A DNA stretch of 64,000 nucleotides from Metaphire vulgaris (Eukaryota > Annelida > Clitellata > Crassiclitellata > Megascolecidae), in contig CM030859.1 of NCBI GenBank assembly GCA_018105865.1, forward strand, positions 7,454,168 through 7,518,167, read 5' to 3'. Position 1 is the first letter of the stretch; each line of letters begins with the position of its first letter. Of this stretch, positions 47,261-58,089 are shown one piece after another. Under the pieces are notes generated by a model that was not told the DNA's origin, made no database searches, and was given only the letters and a program-made list of their open reading frames with translations. The position numbers were made by a program, and so were the translations under genes.

Positions 47261-47339
47261 TTAACCCTTTTACGACCATCAATTTGTAACATAATGTCAA
47301 ATGGATGCATATAAGAATCACGGCCAGCAAAGGGGTTAA
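47261..47339. mobile_element. 79-bp foldback MITE (TTAACCCCTTTACTGGCC family), 3' UTR copy
   Basis: Ends TTAACCCTTTTACGACC and GGCCAGCAAAGGGGTTAA, core ATGTCAAATGGATGCATATA. Begins 22 nt past the SCHIP1-like stop codon. Paralogous to 51201-51280. The TTAA ends suggest piggyBac-type mobility (inference). Confidence 0.85.
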
Positions 47340-47360
47340 GGCAATCATATTCAGAACATT

Positions 47361-47430
47361 CTATTTGAAATGAATGTGCGGCTTATTCTGTCTTCTGCCG
47401 TCGACTTTAGATGCGTACTCTTTGGCACGC
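47361..47430 (-). CDS. SCHIP1: SCHIP1-like exon 7 (terminal)
   Basis: Acceptor ATCTTGTTGCAG, 70 nt, phase 2 entry, stop TAG. Encodes RAKEYASKVDGRRQNK then PHIHFK, corresponding to human RHAESQQKHMAEKMPAK. Confidence 0.92.
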
Positions 47431-50400
47431 CTGCAACAAGATGAAACACACTGCAGTTTATCAGTAACAACTCTAGGAAATGGAGAATCACAGGAATTTT
47501 CTAAACTGCCCCAAATACATTCAGCCAGGCAAACCAGTCAATCAGCCAACCCACTCACCGCTCATATGCGCTCTCTACCAATTGAACAGAGGCAAGCCGC
47601 TTTTTATTTAGAACATAATAATTCTCTTCAAAGTAGTATGTGCTATGCAAAGGCAAAAGTGCCATTAGTAACTTATTAAAATTGTGAGAGATTACCAAGG
47701 TTCACAGGAGTGTCACAGTTGACAATGGAGGACAGTAATGTTTTGTGTAATGTTTTGTGTAATGTTTTGTGTAATGTTTTGTGCCACCATTGTTCACCTG
47801 GGTACTTATTGTTTGCCTATCTAACTGTAGTTACAAGAATTATTTTTAAATTCCATTTCAGTTCAGCTGAAATTATTTTTTCTTTTCAGTTACCACTTCA
47901 GTTTTGAACAGTCTTCATTTATTATGTTCATTCTGACATCTCACACATTTCTGATTTGCTAATTCAAAAAATTTAATTTCTGATTCCTTGAACTGATTTG
48001 ATCCTTTGATGACGAATTTGGAGTACAATCAACCTACCATCTCAGTTACAGATTGTCAGTCGTAATTAGTAATGTAATTAGTCTAAACCAGTGATGGGCA
48101 CAAATTTTTATCCGAGGGCCGCAAGAGTGTCTGCGATGAAAGCCGAGGGCCGCACACATTTTTTTGGCATTTAGAATTAAATTTTTAAGTAGTTTCCAAA
48201 ACAACTTTAACATAACGTATTATATACTGTGCAGTGTAGTAATTAGTAAAAAGCCAAGACTGTCAAGTCTAAGAAAAGTTAATAAATATTAAAAGCATTA
48301 TTTGTAGTTAAGTACCAAAGTTTAAATTCAATTTAAATGCTGAATTTCCCATTAAAGTGTTGTCAAATGTTTCATATATGTTTTAGAGGGCCGCACATTA
48401 ATGTAGTATCTCTCGATGTCGGGGGCCGCACAAAAGGTCTTCAAGGGCCGCATGTGGCCCGTGGGCCGCACTTTGCCCATCCCTGGTCTAAACCATATTA
48501 AACTGTGAAGAACTGCAACAAAAGGAAAGGAGCTTCTGCAGCAAAATATTTCCATTTTGAATGTATTTAAATTTTTCCAGCTCTTATTTTTGCCGCTCTG
48601 TTTCAGTTGCTGTCTTCAATACCATAAAATTGTTCCTATGGTTCAGTTAAGTGCTTCTGTTACTAATAATAAATTCTCAATGTTATTTCATAAATGGATA
48701 TAAGCACCTCTGCAATAGTGAATGAGCATTACATGGGTCCCATGGGACATATCAATGAGAAATTTCATCCGATAAAAAACAAATATGGAAATCTAAATAT
48801 CACATAAATCCAATCAAATCTTTAAATCTTGTGTAAATAATTAATTGCTAGAAAACTGACCCTGTCAGATCTTCTATTTCAACCAACATCGAGTCCTGCA
48901 CCATGTGGAGATCATCTCGCTGCAGAAGATCAGCCACAAGCTGATGGTTGAGAGCTGTGAATACAAAATGCTGTAATTCAGTTTAGGATCTAACTCACGT
49001 GATGAGGAATTTGAGGTGAGAATCATTCAAATCTCAAAATTCACCAACACAAATATCACTGCGACAATTTCTTGAAATAATATGTTCAAAAGGTAACTGA
49101 CTTGATAAAACTATCTTCCAAGCATTAAACGTTTCAGTTCTGAAATCCACTGTTCGTTTGCCAAACATCCAAAATGTAAAAATCTCAAAACCTCTGCAAT
49201 AGTGAATGTTCATCAAAATCAATGTTCATCAAATTCATCAAAAGTGCTTCCAAAAGATAATTGAGAAAATGTCATCTCCTGAAACAAACTTATGTAAGGG
49301 AGTTCACCAATCAAGGTATCAATAGATAAATTATTATCTCCACATTTAATTTCTTTTGTATCCAATTTTAGTGCTGATCAATCAAAGTCCCACGTAGCTA
49401 CTGTAGTTTCAATTTAATACTGTACCTTCAATACGTTCACAAAGATCATTTGCAATGATCTGAAGTTCAGTGACAGTCATTTTCTCCAACTTCGGTTGAT
49501 TTTGAAGTCTTGAGCTATCAGTCACCAAACCGGCAGCTTTTCCTGAAAACCGCACAAACGTTACCAGGGCACGCAAGAACCAATACCACATTTTCAAACT
49601 AAGAAATCAACTCATTAACCAAAACCAAACCAAGTACTGGCAACAATCAAAACAGAGGCAAGGAGCTACATGGCTTTGTCACTAAGACCTTCCTCTCTTG
49701 TAGGATATTTCTACAGTTCTGATCCTATGTCATCAACAATTCAATTAATATGAATAAACTTGAATTGCAAATTTTCTATTAACTTAATCCTATTTATGTT
49801 CTATAAAACAACAGGTAGATAACCTCAAAATCACATAAAAATTAACTAACAAGATTCAAGAAAGTTGATTTCGTTGACTGAACTTCTGACTTCAGTTGTT
49901 GGTCAACACGGGGTCGAACCTGTAACGTACAGTTTTTATGGAAAACAGTCGTAATAATATTAATTCAATTTTTAAAGATTACACCTCATGTTGTGATGCT
50001 CAAGTACAACTATCATAATAGAAAGCACTATTCATCTATAAAAGTAATTTTAAATCATACCATTCCATGAAAACAGGGCCAATCAATACATGCTTGTGAC
50101 TTTTTGCATAACTGAATTTAAATAAAATCAGCACGAGTAATTCCAAAAGGAAAGGGCAAATGTGACATTCACATGAAGCGTACTTGAGCCAAAGCCAATC
50201 TTGTTTTCATCTCAAAGAACGCCTGTCTTGATAAAATATCTTCTTCAACTTCATGGCCACGATCATCCATCTATGATGCAACAATGTTGAAATCATAACA
50301 TAGGGTACTATTATATCACTGGTATAATTATGATAATATCTAAAGTTTTGCTGACAGGAAACAATTTTCAAAGAGCAATATAATGAAAATTTAATAAAAT

Positions 50401-52988
50401 TTTCAAAAAGAAAATGTTCTTTAACAGTTTTTCTTTCAGTCACCAAACACAAAATTTGATGTTCTATGCATCTAATTACCACTACCACTGCCACCATCAC
50501 CACCGCCGACTTTGTAGAATTTCAAGCAAATAAAGTGCAAGTAGTTCCAATTTATAAAAGAACAAGTGAGTGGCAGAGAACACTGTCAAAAAGAGGTAAA
50601 ATGCAGATGAAAAGGAAAAGAGCAGATAAAACGGCATTCTTTGTAACCAACAAAATTTTTTTAAACTTACAGAAATGGCAATATAATTTGCAGCAGAATT
50701 GCTCTGATAAGTTAACAATTAGATAGTAAAGATCCAAAAGATCTGATTTGAAACAATAAAGAATGGAAAATTAAGATACAAATTTTTAACTTTTGGCAAA
50801 TAATAAAAAAATAGAGCAGGGCTGACAATATTTAAATTAGCATAATCTCCTTGGCAACCTCTTATCTGCACACCAAATAAATAACCACACTCCCCTTCCT
50901 CTGGTCACTGCAGCTAATGATAGACCACCGCGACTGTTATGTCACACTTCCCGTCCAATTCTATCATTAGTTGCAGTGACCGGAACAGGTGTGTGACATA
51001 ACGGTCATGTTTCCATGAGCACTTGATCTTGTTCCCAATTTTACTGCCGGGGTAATACCCATTGCCACCCCTAAAAACAGCAAATACTATGAAATCACCA
51101 CACCATTCCATTTGCATTTTATATCAAATGGCATATACAGATTGTGAAATTACACATTTTATCGCACGCAATAGCACAAGTGTAACAAAATCGGAGTCAA
51201 TCAACCCCTTTACTGGCCATTTATTTGTAACGTAATGTAAAATGGATGCATATATGTGTCGCGGCCAGTAAAGGGGTTAATAAAACTTGGATCATTTCTG
51301 GACCTGCAGGTAATAAATGAAGAAATCTATTTAGCAGAAATACCTCTAGATCATGAGCAGAAGAGAGACCTTCTGGTTCAATGCCATCAAAGCACAGACC
51401 ACATAAGTCAAGGTCAAGGTCTTCAGCTGCTTCATTGACATAGCACAACTCAAGGTCACAGTCACCTTCCCTATCAATCAAAAATTCATCATCGTCAGTC
51501 ATCGCAAGTTTTCTGCACACGTCATCCCGGCCACCGCAAGTGCTACACCGCAGAGTGTGGTTGAGTGGCGAAGTGTCCTGCTGAACACAGAAGGTGAACA
51601 TTTCTTCTTCGGGGTTTGATTTTTCTGCAGATAAAGTCGAAGAATTATCAGGACAGAAACCACTGCAAGCATCTGCAGAAACATAATCAGGATTGCGGAA
51701 ACAGGGGCTAACATCTTCCGATGTATGACATTCTTCAAGTGTCGAAACATGCCTTCTGCAACAGTGACTGAGGTTGCTATCGGCCAAAACAGTCGTTCTA
51801 ATCAACGAATTCAACACGTCACTGGTCTCTTCTTCGTGCCATTCAGAATCCTTCTTTCCTTTACTCCCATCAATGCTGAGTGAACCAGTTGAAAGTTCTT
51901 CAACTCTGTCCGCTTCATCTTCACTCTCTTTGCCATTTTTGTACCGTTCCTCGTGCAGATTAAATGGAAGAATGGATGCATTCTGCTTCTTGAGATCTGC
52001 AAACTCTTGGGCAAGACTGAGAAAGTTCATCTTTCGAATCCGTTGGAGAAATGCCGCCTCGCTTTCTTCAGCTCCTCGGATAAGTCTTGGCCGTACTATG
52101 AACGACGCAGATGAAAGTGGATCTGCCATGATCTGCACATTGGCTAAATGCTCCTTGACTGGGTCGGCCATTTCAGAATAGTCAGACATGATTGATTCCG
52201 TTTCAGATTCACATCCACACTGAGTGGAAAGCAGATTTGAGTCATTAGAACTTTCGGATTCTGGAATGTGTCCCAGATCTAACCTGCTTTGATCCATTAG
52301 CTCAAGTGAATCAGAAGAATAGATCTCACCTTCAGTACCAGATGAGCCTATGGTTATAGATGGAATGGGTTTGAAATTATGATCTTTATTGCTACTTGTA
52401 TAAGTCTTCCAAGCATGTTGAAGGCTGTAATATATAACATAATAATATCATATAGAATTTTGTTAAGGCCATCTAAATTCACAGATGCATCATTTAACAT
52501 TACTTTATCTAGCAGTTTTGGGATCAACCATAAAATCCAGTCAACAGAAGTCACTTAATTTTAAAAACTTTCAGTAACTGTTGTAAATAAAAACTCATGA
52601 AAAAACAATTGGTCTTAGCAAAATTTAAATCTGGTCTACTTCCCAAATTCTCTTGAAAACATGAAAAATAAAATAGTAAAAGCATGTCTTATATAAGAAA
52701 CAACACACATGCACAAACTTTTTATGAACTGCCATAAAATTCAGTAAATCAAAAGTATATGAAAACATTTTGACAGATGAACAGGTTTGGTTTTGTCATA
52801 AAACTTAACGCTTCAAAGCGCTCTTGAAAACGCATAACAAGGAAACTACCGGTAATTAATCAATGAAACTAACTTGAATGAAAGCATTACAAACATTATT
52901 TTGAAAATTAACAAAACACCTAATCTTACCTGCAAGTTTTATTTTTGTCCTCTGCTTCATGATCCTGGGTGGAGAGTATTTTCATCAT
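47361..52988 (-). CDS. SCHIP1: IQCJ-SCHIP1-like schwannomin-interacting protein, complete, 7 exons, 526 aa
   Basis: Scaffold protein family that binds merlin/schwannomin and ankyrins at the cell cortex (family knowledge). Exons right to left: 52930-52988, 51344-52424, 50184-50270, 49847-49919, 49426-49542, 48861-48954, 47361-47430, with phases agreeing at all six junctions. Near residue 20 CSLQHAWKTYTSS resembles the vertebrate IQCJ IQ motif IIQRAWREY. A 340-residue acidic, Ser-rich region follows, with a conserved-looking FLQRIRKMNFLSLAQEFADL helix. Then HEVEEDILSRQAFFEMKTRL matches SCHIP1 [21 protein letters not shown]. The C-terminal coiled coil KMTVTELQIIANDLCERIE, LNHQLVADLLQRDDLHMVQD, MLVEIEDLTG matches human MTIGQLQVIVNDLHSQIE ... 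DAMLVDIEDLTR. An in-frame TAA precedes the start ATG. Exon 4 is the least certain. Confidence 0.9.
47735..47785. repeat. 13-bp tandem repeat GTAATGTTTTGTGT x4
   Basis: TAATGTTTTGTG units in tandem within the last SCHIP1-like intron. Confidence 0.9.
48089..48485. mobile_element. 397-bp hAT-like element in SCHIP1-like intron 6, TSD GTCTAAAC
   Basis: Ends CAGTGATGGGCACAAATTTT and CACTTTGCCCATCCCTG with perfect TSD. Subterminal GAGGGCCGCA/GGGCCGCAC repeats. Confidence 0.95.
48861..48954 (-). CDS. SCHIP1: SCHIP1-like exon 6, coiled coil
   Basis: Acceptor GTATTCACAG, donor ACAGG|GTCAGT, 94 nt, phase 1 to phase 2. Encodes LNHQLVADLLQRDDLHMVQD then SMLVEIEDLTG. Confidence 0.95.
49426..49542 (-). 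CDS. SCHIP1: SCHIP1-like exon 5, coiled coil
   Basis: Acceptor GCGGTTTTCAG, donor GAAG|GTACAG, 117 nt, phase 1 to phase 1. Encodes KAAGLVTDSSRLQNQPKLEK then MTVTELQIIANDLCERIE. Confidence 0.94.
49847..49919 (-). CDS. SCHIP1: SCHIP1-like exon 4 (tentative)
   Basis: Acceptor TACGTTACAG, donor GTTA|GTTAAT (weak), 73 nt, phase 0 to phase 1. Encodes VRPRVDQQLKSEVQSTKSTF, which continues the human MAKPMAKMQVEVEKQNRKK similarity after exon 3. A 22-nt alternative at about 49679-49700 also fits the phases but lacks similarity. Confidence 0.55.
50184..50270 (-). CDS. SCHIP1: SCHIP1-like exon 3
   Basis: Acceptor TTGCATCATAG, donor CTCAA|GTACGC, 87 nt, phase 0 both ends. Encodes MDDRGHEVEEDILSRQ then AFFEMKTRLALAQ, matching SCHIP1 [21 protein letters not shown]. 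Confidence 0.85.
50904..51006. repeat. Interleaved inverted repeats (A-B-A'-B') in SCHIP1-like intron 2
   Basis: A is CACTGCAGCTAATGATAGA (50907) with inverse TCTATCATTAGTTGCAGTG (50960). B is GACTGTTATGTCACAC (50932) with inverse GTGTGACATAACGGTC (50991). The two helices cannot nest, so the RNA could form a pseudoknot or two alternative hairpins. Confidence 0.85.
51201..51280. mobile_element. 80-bp foldback MITE, intron copy
   Basis: Ends TCAACCCCTTTACTGGCC and GGCCAGTAAAGGGGTTAA, core AATGTAAAATGGATGCATATA. Second copy of the 47261-47339 element in the same gene. Confidence 0.9.
51344..52424 (-). CDS. SCHIP1: SCHIP1-like exon 2, large acidic exon
   Basis: Acceptor ATATATTACAG, donor CTAGAG|GTATTT, 1081 nt, phase 2 to phase 0. 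Starts with the IQ-like LQHAWKTYTSSNK, then Ser/Glu/Asp-rich sequence, a likely helix RIRKMNFLSLAQEFADLKK, and a Cys-rich acidic stretch with no known domain. The open frame continues into the intron and the MITE, but the donor is placed by phase with exon 3. Confidence 0.9.
52930..52988 (-). CDS. SCHIP1: SCHIP1-like exon 1
   Basis: ATG at 52988 with in-frame TAA 18 nt upstream. Encodes MMKILSTQDHEAEDKNKTC, donor TTGCAG|GTAAGA in phase 2, exactly completing the Ser codon at the start of exon 2. Confidence 0.85.
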
Positions 52989-53889
52989 GTGGGCAAATGC
53001 TGGTTACCATTCGTCTACAAGATCCCACATAAATAACCTACAGAATAAACAAAATACCAGACTCAAACACGTACATAAACAAAATCTAGCTAACTGAAAC
53101 TCTGTCAAAATTATTCTAAACATTCAGAATGATGAAAAATTTCTCAATTTTTCAAAAAATATTTGTTGAAAAGTCATCAAAAGGAGGTCATTTTAGCTAA
53201 CATTTCCTTTGACAGGGTGTGGAACTTTGGTTGAAATGGATATGACACATCTAATCTAAAGTGTAATCAACAAGTTAGCTTTGCTGGAACACTAGTCTAC
53301 ACTATTTTCGAAAGCACAAGTATCCAGTCTGAGCAAGTCTTGGAAAAAATGTTCAACCTCCAATTTTCTATTATACCATATTTCTATTTTCAGCCCAAAC
53401 TGTTAAGTCATCGCACACCTTAATGCAGCCACAATTTCTATTGAATTGCAGATCTGACACCAAAGACTCCCAGACATCTATAGCAGGGCTATTCAATTAA
53501 ATTTTATGAAGGGCCAACATTTTTTATGTCACAAGCTCCTATTTTAGCTTGTGGGGTTCTTTTCTTTTCAATGTCAAATGTACTTTAGTTTCCCTCCGTC
53601 TTAACGTATTAACCAATCAACAAAGCACTGAGCAAAAGTTAATTCCTTTTCTTCAATACAAACTTAATTCTAATTCTCACTGTTTCCACAGATAACAACA
53701 TTTCACTCATAAGAATGCAATTCTATTTCTCTGAGCACTGAGCAAAAGTTAATTCTAATATGTTTGTTTCTACTCACGTAAGCATTTATATAAAGTACGG
53801 TCGAACATCATCAAAACCGATTTCTACATTGACGGTTGAACATTTTCAAAACCGCTTTCTATAAATTCTATAATTCTTCATATCTCAAA

Positions 53890-54140
53890 TTTCTATCCGT
53901 TATCAAATATTCTTGACAACGTTCTATTTCAATTTCTCCTCACCAACACCACCACATTCCACTCCACTCACTACAGCGACCTCCGCTCGACTGCCCCCTC
54001 TCTTTCACCTTCATGTCTATTCATTCACTCACGCCACCATACAGATACCATACAGACACCATCAATGTGCACACCAGCTCACCTCTCACACACACCCAGC
54101 CAACCTAAATACACATAAGCATATACAAACAAACAACCTA
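53890..54140. other. C-rich low-complexity stretch upstream of the SCHIP1-like gene
   Basis: CACCACATTCCACTCCACTC-type and CACACCCAGCC sequence, lacking G on this strand. No gene seen. Confidence 0.6.
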
Positions 54141-54447
54141 AATATCACTTTGTGACACTGCCCAAGGGTCAGGCAAATGTATTTTAAGTCACAAAACTAT
54201 AGTTTACACGTAATAGGAACCAGGTAAGTTGAAAACAAGACATTGCAATAAAAATATTTTGTAATTATTGGAAAACTTATTTACCGTTTCAAAATCTTTG
54301 TGAGCTGAGCCATACCATGCCTTTTGGCAGGTTAGATTTGGCCTGCAGGTCACCATTTGAATACCCCTTTCCTACAGTCACAGTGCTAAGTGATAACTAA
54401 CTTAGCGTAGCCGACTGCTTTAACCCTTAAAACCCGGCTGCCCTGCA

Positions 54448-54500
54448 CAGAACAACCCTGTAACCTAAGGTCCCTGGCCACCAGGGTTACAGGGTTGGTG
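54448..54500. repeat. Hairpin CAACCCTGTAACC...GGTTACAGGGTTG
   Basis: Perfect 13-bp arms with an inner CCCTGG/CCACCAGGG stem. Confidence 0.85.
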
Positions 54501-55552
54501 ACAAAACTGATATATTGTCAAATCTTTTTTTCTTCAGTAACATACAAACAGTGTCCCAGTTAGCTTCTGTTATATCTAAGGCCCTCTTTTTTGAATGATA
54601 GTCTGTTCAACAGGAGCTGATCAAGTGCAAATGATCAAATGCACAGGTACTCATTACAAAAAGAACAGCGAATGACAGATTTTGGCAACTTTGGGTTTGT
54701 CTGAGCAAACTTTCTATATCTTGTTCAGCACTAAAACGGTAATTTTTATGATTGGAGATCATAAGTTTACTTTGACTTTTCGATAACATAATTCTCCAAA
54801 TGCAGCAAACATATACTGACTCTTCAGATAACTGATGTGACTGACCTTACACCCTCTGGCTGAGTCCAAAGTAAAACCATATGCAGTGACATCTGTTGGT
54901 CTTATTATTATTATTATTAAAAGTTAAGATTTATGTGGTAACTTATCCGGTAGCGGAAACACATTACATTGTTAGGTCTTGTCTTATAAACCCCTGAGAA
55001 CATAAAATAAAAATCTAAATATATAATTAATTAATCAAAGCAACCAGTAATTGCAACTAACTGAATCACTGCTTTAAAAAAAAAACTCAATTACTTAAAA
55101 TTATTTTTAGCAAAGACTTCTCTGCTGTGGGGTGAGTTAGCAGTGGGGACAATCAATGACAACTAAAGAATGAAAGGCTGCGTGCCTGAGGGGCGTCTCT
55201 CTTACATAAGCGACAATTCCCAGTTGGTTATACAATCATGCCACAAAAAGCTCCTGCAGTCATTTCTGTTACATATACCGGTAAAATTAATATGAGAAGT
55301 CAAGAATGAGTCTATTGTCATTGTGTTTAGCAAACAACATCTAATGAAAATTCCTTCCTCTGGCTTTCTTTCAATGGTTAACAGAGCCAATAGCCCTTCT
55401 TAGCAGTACTTATGTATGAAGCATTTGAAAAATTTGCATGATCAACAACAATGCACATTATAACCTTTTCAGATAGGCAAATAACAACAATAATCAAAAG
55501 TAACAACAAAGACAAAGTTGAAAAATGTACTACATGTACAGAAAAAAACTAC

Positions 55553-55655
55553 CACACATACACACACACACACTCACACTCACTCACTCACACACCCACC
55601 CACTCACACACATCCGCAACCACCCATCCACATGCACGCGTGCAAGCACACACAC
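55553..55655. repeat. Imperfect (CA)n/(CACT)n microsatellite
   Basis: ACACACACACTCACACTCAC variants. Confidence 0.9.
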
Positions 55656-56292
55656 TACAAAAGAATGTGATCTACAAATTCAGAAATGAAATAAAATGAA
55701 AAATAATCTATTTCCACAGTTTGTCTTGGCCATACAATATTGAAACAACAAAATTTATACATCATAACTGATCATTTAATCCATAATTCAACTTGTCTAA
55801 AAAATATTAATATGAAAAGTTTTAGATTTATATGGCAGCAATTTTCTATAATTTATAAATTGACATCCTGCTTTCAAATGCGTATTACACCACAAAAGTT
55901 CCAATTTATCGTATTATCTTGGGTCTAATACACAGCCACATATAATATGTGCCCAAGTTTTGACAGTACCGGTAATCATAACGTAACAATCTTAAAACCT
56001 ATGGATAATATGCAACATGCATGTGAAATTTTGCCTGTGAATATAATCTTTGCACTGTATCAAAGAACTTAGAACTTCCTAGTTACACAAAGCTAGCAAC
56101 AACAAATTGTTAGAAAGCAGCCCGTTTTACTGCCTCTTTGTAATTTTATTCCACACAAAGGAGCCAGCAGCTGACTTTTGCTCATTCAACAGGCAATGGG
56201 TAATTTAGTTCATAATATCGAATAGATAAAATAAAATCATGTATGAAATACAGAACTTGAATATAGACATTAGAAAATGTTACCCATCTAGT

Positions 56293-56852
56293 TTACATCC
56301 TGCCATTAAAAGCGGCAATCATGGAAACAGTCAATTTGCGATCAATTAAGTCAATAATTTTATTGCGCTTCATGGGCAGCAGAAGCAAACCATTCTTGAA
56401 ATATAGAAGGCAGAAATTGCTAAATATCGATATATTATAAATGACAATGTAATATGGTTTTGTTTTGATGAGGAACAGGGTCATCAGTCTAATTTTATTT
56501 CCTCTTAAATTGCCTGTTTGGAAGTGTGTAGGTGACACGTCTATTTGTTTGTCTGATCCAGCTGAAAAAGGACAATAGGTAGAAATGGTGGCAATCCTCT
56601 GAACTGCGGTCGTAAATTAAACCAATAGAAAAAAAACAGTTTTGTGATGTGTTGACATCTTATTAAACACTTACTGCAACCGGAATCACAAACAAAAGTC
56701 TTATTTGTAATTGTCATTAAGTAATGCTGGTCAATGTCCAAGAACATGCAACTTGTAGCTGTTTCGTCATTGAAAAGCCTACAGGTAACCGGGAAACAAT
56801 CCATGGCTAGTTCCAGATGTGCTGCAATTATTACATAACCATGAGTAGCCAT
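56293..56852 (-). CDS. Candidate two-exon gene, 148-aa protein of unknown function
   Basis: Exon 1 is 56675-56852 (donor TTGCA|GTAAGTG), exon 2 is 56293-56561 (acceptor CCTTTTTCAG), and the phase-1 junction joins in frame. The product begins MATHGYVIIAAHLELAMDCF and has CMFLDIDQHYLMTITNKTF, an apolar/basic middle (FLIKTKPYYIVIYNISIF) and LLLLPMKRNKIIDLIDRKL near the end, then TAA. I do not recognise a family. The exon 1 frame is open 45 nt further upstream without another ATG, so a 5' exon may exist. Good splice sites and a 112-nt intron support it, but the coding status is unproven. Confidence 0.4.
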
Positions 56853-57154
56853 GAAGAGGCCTCGGCATGACAAACTAAATTCATGGGACGTTGACACAGT
56901 GCCCGTGGCATGCGGTCAAACACGTCTAGGCTTTGACGCATTACGTCGTTTGCAATGGTTACTGGTGCTCGAGGTCTGCAAGCCATATTGAAGTGAAACA
57001 AGAGAATAAAGTATTTTAAAAATGCCAAATCTACCGTATTTACTTATGTCGTCATGACGTAGTAACACACGATAGATACAATGTGCTAGATGCACTGGTT
57101 TAATTTACGACCGCCGTTCGCAGGATTGCCGAAATGGCCACTAGTTCTGTAGGC

Positions 57155-57425
57155 TGGTGCCTGTTGCTGCAGTCCAATGGTTAGCAGGCTGGTCTGACAA
57201 TCACGAGGTTCGGGCCTCGGGCTTCGAACCTCGATTGCGGCAGAAATTTCTAGCCAAAGGTGATAACCCAGTCGACTCAATTGTGAATGAATGTATCGGG
57301 TGTTTACTTAAGCGATTGGATGAAGAGCAGCGAGGCAAAGGCTAGCAACCACTCTCCTCATTAGCCGATGCCATGAAAACTGAAGGCGCTATCCCCTCCT
57401 AAGATCTTTACCTTTACCTTTGCGA
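57155..57425 (+). mobile_element. tRNA-derived SINE with (CTTTAC)n tail
   Basis: TCCAATGGTTAGCAGGCTGG (A box) and GGGCTTCGAACCTCG (B box) about 40 bp apart, followed by an unrelated body (GGGTGTTTACTTAAGCG) and the tail CTTTACCTTTACCTTTGC. A different family from 44777-44908. Confidence 0.85.
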
Positions 57426-57778
57426 CTCTGAAGAAAGACTACCTACTTTACTGTCACCAAAGGTTTATTTAGGAAAATATAATAATTAAGAATACGATGC
57501 GATAAATTTATACTTTTTATAATTAAATAAATATAAAAGTAGAAAATTAAGCAGAAAATCAGCAAATTCGGCAACAAAACATCGAAACCCCAACTTAGGT
57601 TTACCACTGCTTTCTCAAAACCAGTAGCTAGCTGTTTGAAATCCAAGGAGAAAAAATAATGCGTAGTTATGCTGCATATTCAATGCTTTCACTAATAGAG
57701 GTATTGAGTTTAGGCATAAAACTGCGGCCTAGTAATATTCTAAGTTATTAATAACAACAATTGAAAACCGGTGTGTAC

Positions 57779-57892
57779 CTGCTGCCAAATATCGTAATGC
57801 AATGCTGGACTGATCTCTTGCAAGCAAACTTCGTCAGAATTTGGTATCCTGTTTTCTGAGGTTGTGCTTATGTAAGGCAAGTAGACCAACAT
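57779..57892 (-). CDS. Weak candidate first exon
   Basis: In-frame TAA, then ATG at 57892, 38 open codons (MLVYLPYISTTSENRIPNSD...) and donor CAGCAG|GTACAC. No matching downstream exon was found, so it may be untranslated, part of a repeat or chance. Confidence 0.25.
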
Positions 57893-58089
57893 CTTTCTTT
57901 AAATGCAACATATTCCAAGAACACAAAATTCATAATGACTCATGGTCAGTATTTCCAGTCTTCTTTTAACAGAATGCGATAGGCATCGCGAATTTGCCTA
58001 AACCAAATCCACAAACTCGCCCTCACATTCTTTATCTCTTTCTACAGGAAATTTTCCATCCACGTTTAAAATTTAAAAGAAGTGGTCTA

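Larger units (their letters stand above)
52989..56292. other. Spacer between the SCHIP1-like gene and the candidate gene
   Basis: AT-rich. It contains the hairpin at 54448, the C-rich stretch, a short ATT array at 54904 and an imperfect CA array at 55555-55650. No supported exon. Confidence 0.5.

Noticed and set aside
47761..47782. Short tandem units considered as a CRISPR-like array
   Set aside because: No spacers and eukaryotic context; simple 13-bp tandem repeat.
49679..49700. 22-nt alternative SCHIP1-like exon 4
   Set aside because: Fits phase but has no similarity to the family; 49847-49919 does.
50914..51117. Possible SCHIP1-like exon on the minus strand
   Set aside because: Phase 0 reading hits a stop and the segment is made of interleaved inverted repeats.
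51221..51343. Continuation of the large SCHIP1-like ORF past 51344
   Set aside because: Runs into a foldback MITE; donor GAG|GTATTT at 51344/51343 gives correct phase with the next exon.
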